Assembly (NCBI GenBank): GCA_942486035.1
Contig: CALNXK010000032.1
Coordinates: 2,417,501-2,481,500 of the forward strand
Origin: Porites lobata
Taxonomy: Eukaryota > Cnidaria > Anthozoa > Scleractinia > Poritidae
Direction of reading: 5' to 3'
DNA: 64,000 bases
Shown: positions 62,101 through 64,000 of the stretch, one piece after another
Layout: each line of letters begins with the position of its first letter
Numbering within the stretch: the first letter of the stretch is position 1
Made by a program: the position numbers and the translations under genes
The notes under the pieces: generated by a model
Databases searched by the model: none
Seen by the model: only the letters and a program-made list of their open reading frames with translations
Told to the model about the DNA's origin: nothing

Positions 62101-63581
62101 GGCATCCAAAACTCAATCAAATTGTTGTCGGCTGCGGAAATGGAACGACTAAAGTTTATTTTGACCCTGAGAAAAGTAACAAGTGAGTTAGCTTCTCTGC
62201 TTCTCTTCAGTTATACCACCGTTTTACTTAATTTTAATGAGTTGCCATTTTTGTCTTCGAAGGGGAGCTAAACTTTGCGTTGGAAAGGTCAAGAGGAAAG
62301 CTGTTTCCAAAGAAATGCCTCTAAAGGACCAAATTATTACTCGTAAGTTTGTAAAATCCTTTGCCTTTCCAAGATTTATTGCCCGCCTTGAATTGCTTAA
62401 GAGGGGGGACAACCTCGTTCTCAGGGTTCTCTCCTATCCGTCACCACAGGGTAGGAGAGAACCCTGGGAACGAGGTTTGGGGCGAGGGGCGGGGGGCGGT
62501 GTGGGGAATCCAGAAGGAAGCACCAAATTCGTAGAGTATGTTGTCTATAAAAGGGAATAAAATAATGTAGTAATTCGGTATTATTTTATGTCTTTTTAGC
62601 GCATTCACTTCCAATGTTCCGTGAGAAGCGATTTAAGAATAAAAAGAAAGTGAAGGAAGCTGACCGTAAAGATCCAGTCAAATCACATCGACCTGATTTA
62701 CCTGTGACTGGCCCTGGTGAGTGTTAAACTAGGTGTACAGGGGGAAGGGGCGGGTGGGGGGGGGTGGATGAGTAATGAAGGCAGGCCGTAATGTAAAGAT
62801 CAAGTCAATCACATCGACCTGATTTATCTGTGACTGGCCCTGGTGAGCTGTAAACGTGATATGTATTGTAGATGAAGAGCCTCACTTTGTTGGATACTCT
62901 GCAATAAATCATTATCATTATCATTATTATTATTGTTATTATATACATGGGGAAGAAGGGCATAAAGGAAGTAGACCGTAAAGGCCCTGGTGAACCTGAT
63001 GTTTCTGTGATTTCTCTGGTGAAAAGGGAATTTAAAACCGAATGTTTAGGACAATTGTCTGGTCGATTGTTGTGTAACAGTCAAGGATACGTAACCTAAT
63101 GTTGTATTTGCTGCAGGTCATGGTGGGCGTGTCACGTCTGGAATGTCTCTGTCAGCTTTTGTGGTCAAAAATCTGGCGCTAGAGATGAAAGATGATTCTC
63201 ATCCGAGAGAAGCCATTCTCAAGCACGCTAAAGTAATAACCATTAGATTGACCACTCTTTTTTCACTCTGCCTGATTGCTTCTTTGTGCGATTTTCTTAA
63301 TTTTTGTCTATCTGACTGTCGTGTTGTCTGCCAGTCTTTATGTGTGACTGTACATCGGCTACTTTTCATTTTGTTTGTCTAGCTGACTGCCCGACTGACT
63401 TACTGACTGACTGTCTTGCTGTCTCTTTGTGTGACTTGGTATTTGTCTGTTTTTGTATTGCATTAGATTCTAAATGTCTTAACGGTGGTCAAGTGACACA
63501 GTTTATCATTAATTGTTTCTTATTTGGTTTCCTTTAGGCTGCTGCTGAAGATCCTTACTGGGTGTCACCTGCTTATGCGCA
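40235..63581 (+). CDS. WDR70: WDR70 (WD repeat-containing protein 70), last exon beyond the window
   Basis: 23 exons, 1868 nt (622 codons of about 650), all GT-AG and in phase: 40235-40274, 40438-40581, 41782-41844, 43753-43842, 46658-46731, 48238-48309, 48410-48469, 54437-54499, 55473-55613, 55731-55814, 56397-56473, 57386-57456, 57552-57619, 58456-58494, 59835-59934, 60261-60345, 61117-61183, 61693-61764, 62082-62182, 62263-62342, 62600-62716, 63117-63232, 63538-63581. It starts MDEEDLEEMRALRG; hallmarks are MMGFSGFGKK, an acidic linker (exons 5-6, GAT-rich), WD-repeat segments SGSRLVTGGYDFEVKFWDF, TVRIWNTENPKKNK, SIQAWDTRKPF and SRGGDDTLKIWD, then SVVSCLWHPKLNQIVVGCGN and the tail EDPYWVSPAYAQ. 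Intron 7 has a GTTGAG donor and spans 6 kb because of nested transposons. WDR70 is a nuclear beta-propeller protein, linked in yeast and human work to CRL4-dependent histone H2B ubiquitination at DNA breaks; that role is inferred here. Confidence 0.95.
41336..41613. mobile_element. 0.28 kb MITE with GGTTCAGACGCCG ends
   Basis: TAAGGTCCGGTTCAGACGCC faces GGCGTCTGAACCAGGCCTAA. The interior carries further direct and inverted GGCGTCTGAATCA and GTTCGACA motifs. In WDR70 intron 2; possible TAA target duplication. Confidence 0.8.
42729..43527. mobile_element. 0.8 kb TTAA-flanked non-autonomous element
   Basis: TTAAAGGGACAGT at the left and ACTGTTCCTTTAA at the right, with TTAA at both borders, a piggyBac-like arrangement. 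No transposase is visible. In WDR70 intron 3. Confidence 0.6.
43877..44036. repeat. Palindromic MITE, copy 2
   Basis: AATAGCATGATTTGTAGTGA... to ...ACAAATCATGCTATT, arms of about 65 bases with a small centre (CGAGCCGTTAGGCGAG). It is the better-preserved sister of 13459-13620, in WDR70 intron 4. Confidence 0.85.
44969..45931 (+). mobile_element. Hairpin-ended element, copy 2 (longest), with Crypton-like ORF start
   Basis: Starts ACTAAAACAGTGGATAGTG and ends GGTGAATAATTGTTATTTATAC. An ORF at 45102-45218 begins MPSWFAAVTIKEISQLIKEA; after an intron-like gap, 45378-45460 reads FTTPFKEISPQELNKCLQKF, then YLSARKSDN. I recall this pair of blocks from the N-terminus of a multi-copy cnidarian protein family (KIAA1958/DUF3504-like) with a tyrosine-recombinase-type C-terminus; that C-terminus is absent here. 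The 3' end folds as a hairpin (45838-45902: GGCTAGTGGTGGATATTTAC / GTAAATAACCACCACTAGCC). In WDR70 intron 4. Confidence 0.6.
46961..47026. repeat. Short Tigger/pogo-like inverted repeat
   Basis: CAGTGAAACCTCTATTAAGC faces GCTTAATAGAGGTG with GGACACC/AGTGTC inside. Probably solo or internally deleted ends, in WDR70 intron 5. Confidence 0.6.
47675..47769. repeat. 95-bp palindromic repeat
   Basis: AGCCTGATATAAACATGGGA... faces ...CCCTTGTGTGTATATAACAGGCT, with inner stems GGGAGAAT/ATTCTCCC and GACAGTTATATAACTGTC. Confidence 0.6.
49785..50560 (+). repeat. Satellite array, left arm (about 7 units of ~101 bp)
   Basis: Unit core: CCACACTTCTCAGAGGTCTG then GAAGTGTGGAAAAGTCTGAC, AAAGTAAGGATATTGTCGCA and CTTTCCCCCAGTCATGAACC. 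Each unit contains its own small inverted repeat (CCACACTTC / GAAGTGTGG). The copies run in the opposite sense to 51780-52715. The outer border ATGTCCAGTGCTGGCCACAAG is also inverted in the right arm. Confidence 0.85.
51780..52715 (-). repeat. Satellite array, right arm (about 8 units of ~101 bp), inverted to the left arm
   Basis: The same unit appears in reverse complement: GACAATATCCTTACTTTGTC occurs at intervals of about 101-103 bp from 51890 to 52615. Beyond the array, CATGGCCAGGGCTGGACAT mirrors the left outer border, so the inverted symmetry extends past the tandem units. Long open frames here are only the repeat translated. Confidence 0.85.
52719..53473 (+). mobile_element. LINE C-terminus and 3' UTR with (TCTTG)n tail
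   Basis: Reads LPYLSYGLIVWGQASKTHLT, VIRFIFFANRKVHAIPPFID, HEYNTRSS and, after one frameshift, KVWNEIPGRMRDMSKK and a stop: the C-terminal domain of a coral non-LTR retrotransposon. The 3' UTR ends in TGTCTTGTCTTGTCTTG. Nested in the intron 7 composite. Confidence 0.85.
54661..55322. mobile_element. 0.66 kb foldback MITE in WDR70 intron 8
   Basis: The left arm (TTACACGGTGGTCC... through GCAACCTAGGAACTA and GAGCTCAAACTTTGCAGGA) is mirrored by the right arm (TCCTGCAAAGGTTGAGCTC... GTGGTCCCAGCGTGTTAA) for about 200 bases and more weakly to the centre, so most of the element is one long palindrome. Confidence 0.85.
56933..57195 (+). mobile_element. tRNA-derived SINE
   Basis: GTGGTGAGAGCTCTTGCCTT resembles a tRNA A box and GGTTCAACTCCC a B box about 45 bases later, followed by an unrelated body. 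This head is common to cnidarian SINEs. In WDR70 intron 11. Confidence 0.6.
58901..59185. repeat. TACCGTAAA-family MITE end followed by a pogo-like repeat
   Basis: TACCGTAAAATTCCGAAAAT...ATATAAGCC matches the left end of 17365-17631. From about 59036, GGAACCTCGATAAAATTATAACG and a later GTTATACCGAGGAC resemble the Tigger/pogo-like ends at 37762. Confidence 0.5.
59419..59637 (+). mobile_element. Hairpin-ended element, copy 3 (internally deleted)
   Basis: Starts ACTAAAACAGTTGGATAATGG and ends GGTGAATAATTGTTATATATAC like the other two copies, but the ORF region is gone. It keeps the 3' hairpin (GGTGGATATTTAC / GTAAATACCACTAGCC). In WDR70 intron 14. Confidence 0.65.
60625..60900. repeat. Tigger/pogo-like repeat remnant
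   Basis: CAGTTGAACTCCATGTTCGACC followed by repeated CGACCACTTTT and TGACCACAT motifs, then GTGGTCGCTTCCGGGATAATCC. Decayed ends, no transposase. In WDR70 intron 16. Confidence 0.5.
61321..61567. repeat. MITE related to 27456-27750
   Basis: TGGACAAAAGCCTTGGGACA faces GTCCCAAGGACGTTTTTGTCCA. The general layout (TTGGGAC ends, C-rich tract inside) matches the MITE in the adipolin-like gene. In WDR70 intron 17. Confidence 0.65.
62410..62477. repeat. Palindromic MITE, AACCTCGTTCTCAGGG family
   Basis: CAACCTCGTTCTCAGGGTTC... faces ...GAACCCTGGGAACGAGGTT with inner CTCTCCTA/TAGGAGAG. Shares its ends with 13783-13863. In WDR70 intron 20. Confidence 0.85.
62775..63022 (+). pseudogene. Two decayed duplicates of WDR70 exon 21 in the following intron
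   Basis: 62775-62850 repeats the 3' half of exon 21 plus its donor (ACATCGACCTGATTTATCTG then TGACTGGCCCTGGTGAG) with indels that break the frame. 62951-63022 holds a second, more diverged copy (AAGGAAGTAGACCGTAAAGG, ACCTGATGTTTCTGTGATTT). They are separated by an (ATT)n microsatellite at about 62909-62942. Confidence 0.8.
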
Positions 63582-63689
63582 GTAAGTTCATTTTATGAAA
63601 TGACCTTTTCCTACCCAGCGCCCCCCCCCCCGTTTTCGCGGGCTTCGTCGTGTGGAGCGCTGACGCGTCAAAGCGAGGTTGGTAACAAA

Positions 63690-64000
63690 GTGTTGTGAAT
63701 GATCACCTCAACACTCTGTGATGTCATTCACTTGAAAAATGCGGATATTACCAGGCTGCTGGGTAAGCGCCACTCTGCACCGCGGGAGGCCGCTGCGGTT
63801 CAAATTCTTTCTGGTCCAACACTCAGGGTCTTTAACTGAGTAGAAAGTGTTGTCTTTGTAAAACGTCTGAAAACGGTTAGACTCTCTTGTTTTCTCGAAG
63901 AAGCCTTGACGATAAACCCGTCTTACAACCCCTTGCACATATAATAAAGTCTGTGGGACGTTAAAAACCCACACGTTGTTCGTGAAGAGTAGAGGATGTG
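63690..64000 (+). mobile_element. SINE, cut by the window end
   Basis: A B-box-like GCGGTTCAAATTC is followed by TCCAACACTCAGGGTCTTTA and, near the end, TGTGGGACGTTAAAAACCCA. I recall this body from a widespread coral/anemone SINE (GTGGGACGTTAAAGAACCCACAC). Explains the last 300 bases, where no further WDR70 exon is seen. Confidence 0.6.

Noticed and set aside
63708..63974. 88-codon minus-strand frame at the right edge
   Set aside because: It is the complement of a SINE; the tail motif TGTGGGACGTTAAAAACCCA identifies the repeat.
63582..64000. Last WDR70 exon within the window
   Set aside because: No acceptor followed by a sequence like the expected C-terminal tail was found; it must lie beyond 64000.

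Overview
The window is animal nuclear DNA. Its genes are split by GT-AG introns, intergenic space is AT-rich, and it is crowded with short palindromic DNA-transposon derivatives (MITEs), tRNA-derived SINEs and decayed non-LTR retrotransposons. The protein families (CEP19, CALHM, adipolin/erythroferrone-type C1q protein, WDR70) and the repeat repertoire suggest a cnidarian, most likely a stony coral. No bacterial, viral or CRISPR features were seen. Exon borders were built by hand from splice sites, reading phase and remembered family similarity; no database search was run.

Layout. (1) 1-6679, minus strand: a four-exon CEP19 gene (ciliary base protein), running off the left edge. (2) 6680-10642: intergenic, with a decayed multi-copy ORF, a short telomere-like tract and MITEs. 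(3) 10643-13112 and 15707-18556, both minus: two tandem paralogues of a calcium homeostasis modulator (CALHM) channel with identical three-exon structure, separated by a hairpin-rich spacer. (4) 18557-25156: gene-poor, with LINE fragments and a 0.5 kb MITE. (5) 25157-31013, minus: a complete eight-exon secreted protein with a collagen stalk, a furin site and a C1q/TNF-like domain, resembling C1QTNF12 (adipolin)/erythroferrone; a possible alternative first exon lies at 32034-32144. (6) 38299-38910, minus: four phase-compatible exons of a gene I cannot identify. (7) 40235-63581, plus: WDR70, 23 exons found (622 codons), with only the last C-terminal piece outside the window.

The genes are unrelated neighbours rather than a pathway, apart from the CALHM pair, whose products could co-assemble. 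WDR70 introns hold most of the mobile DNA. Intron 7 contains a 5.6 kb hAT-like composite with inverted ends and a near-perfect 8-bp target duplication. Nested in it are two oppositely oriented satellite arrays that look like a foldback element, and a LINE 3' end.

The most unusual items are that composite; a three-copy element family ending in a hairpin and carrying the start of what looks like a Crypton-type recombinase-related ORF; the coral adipolin/erythroferrone-like gene with its furin site on a 38-nt exon; the CALHM pair with reduced extracellular cysteines; and two decayed copies of a WDR70 exon inside the following intron.
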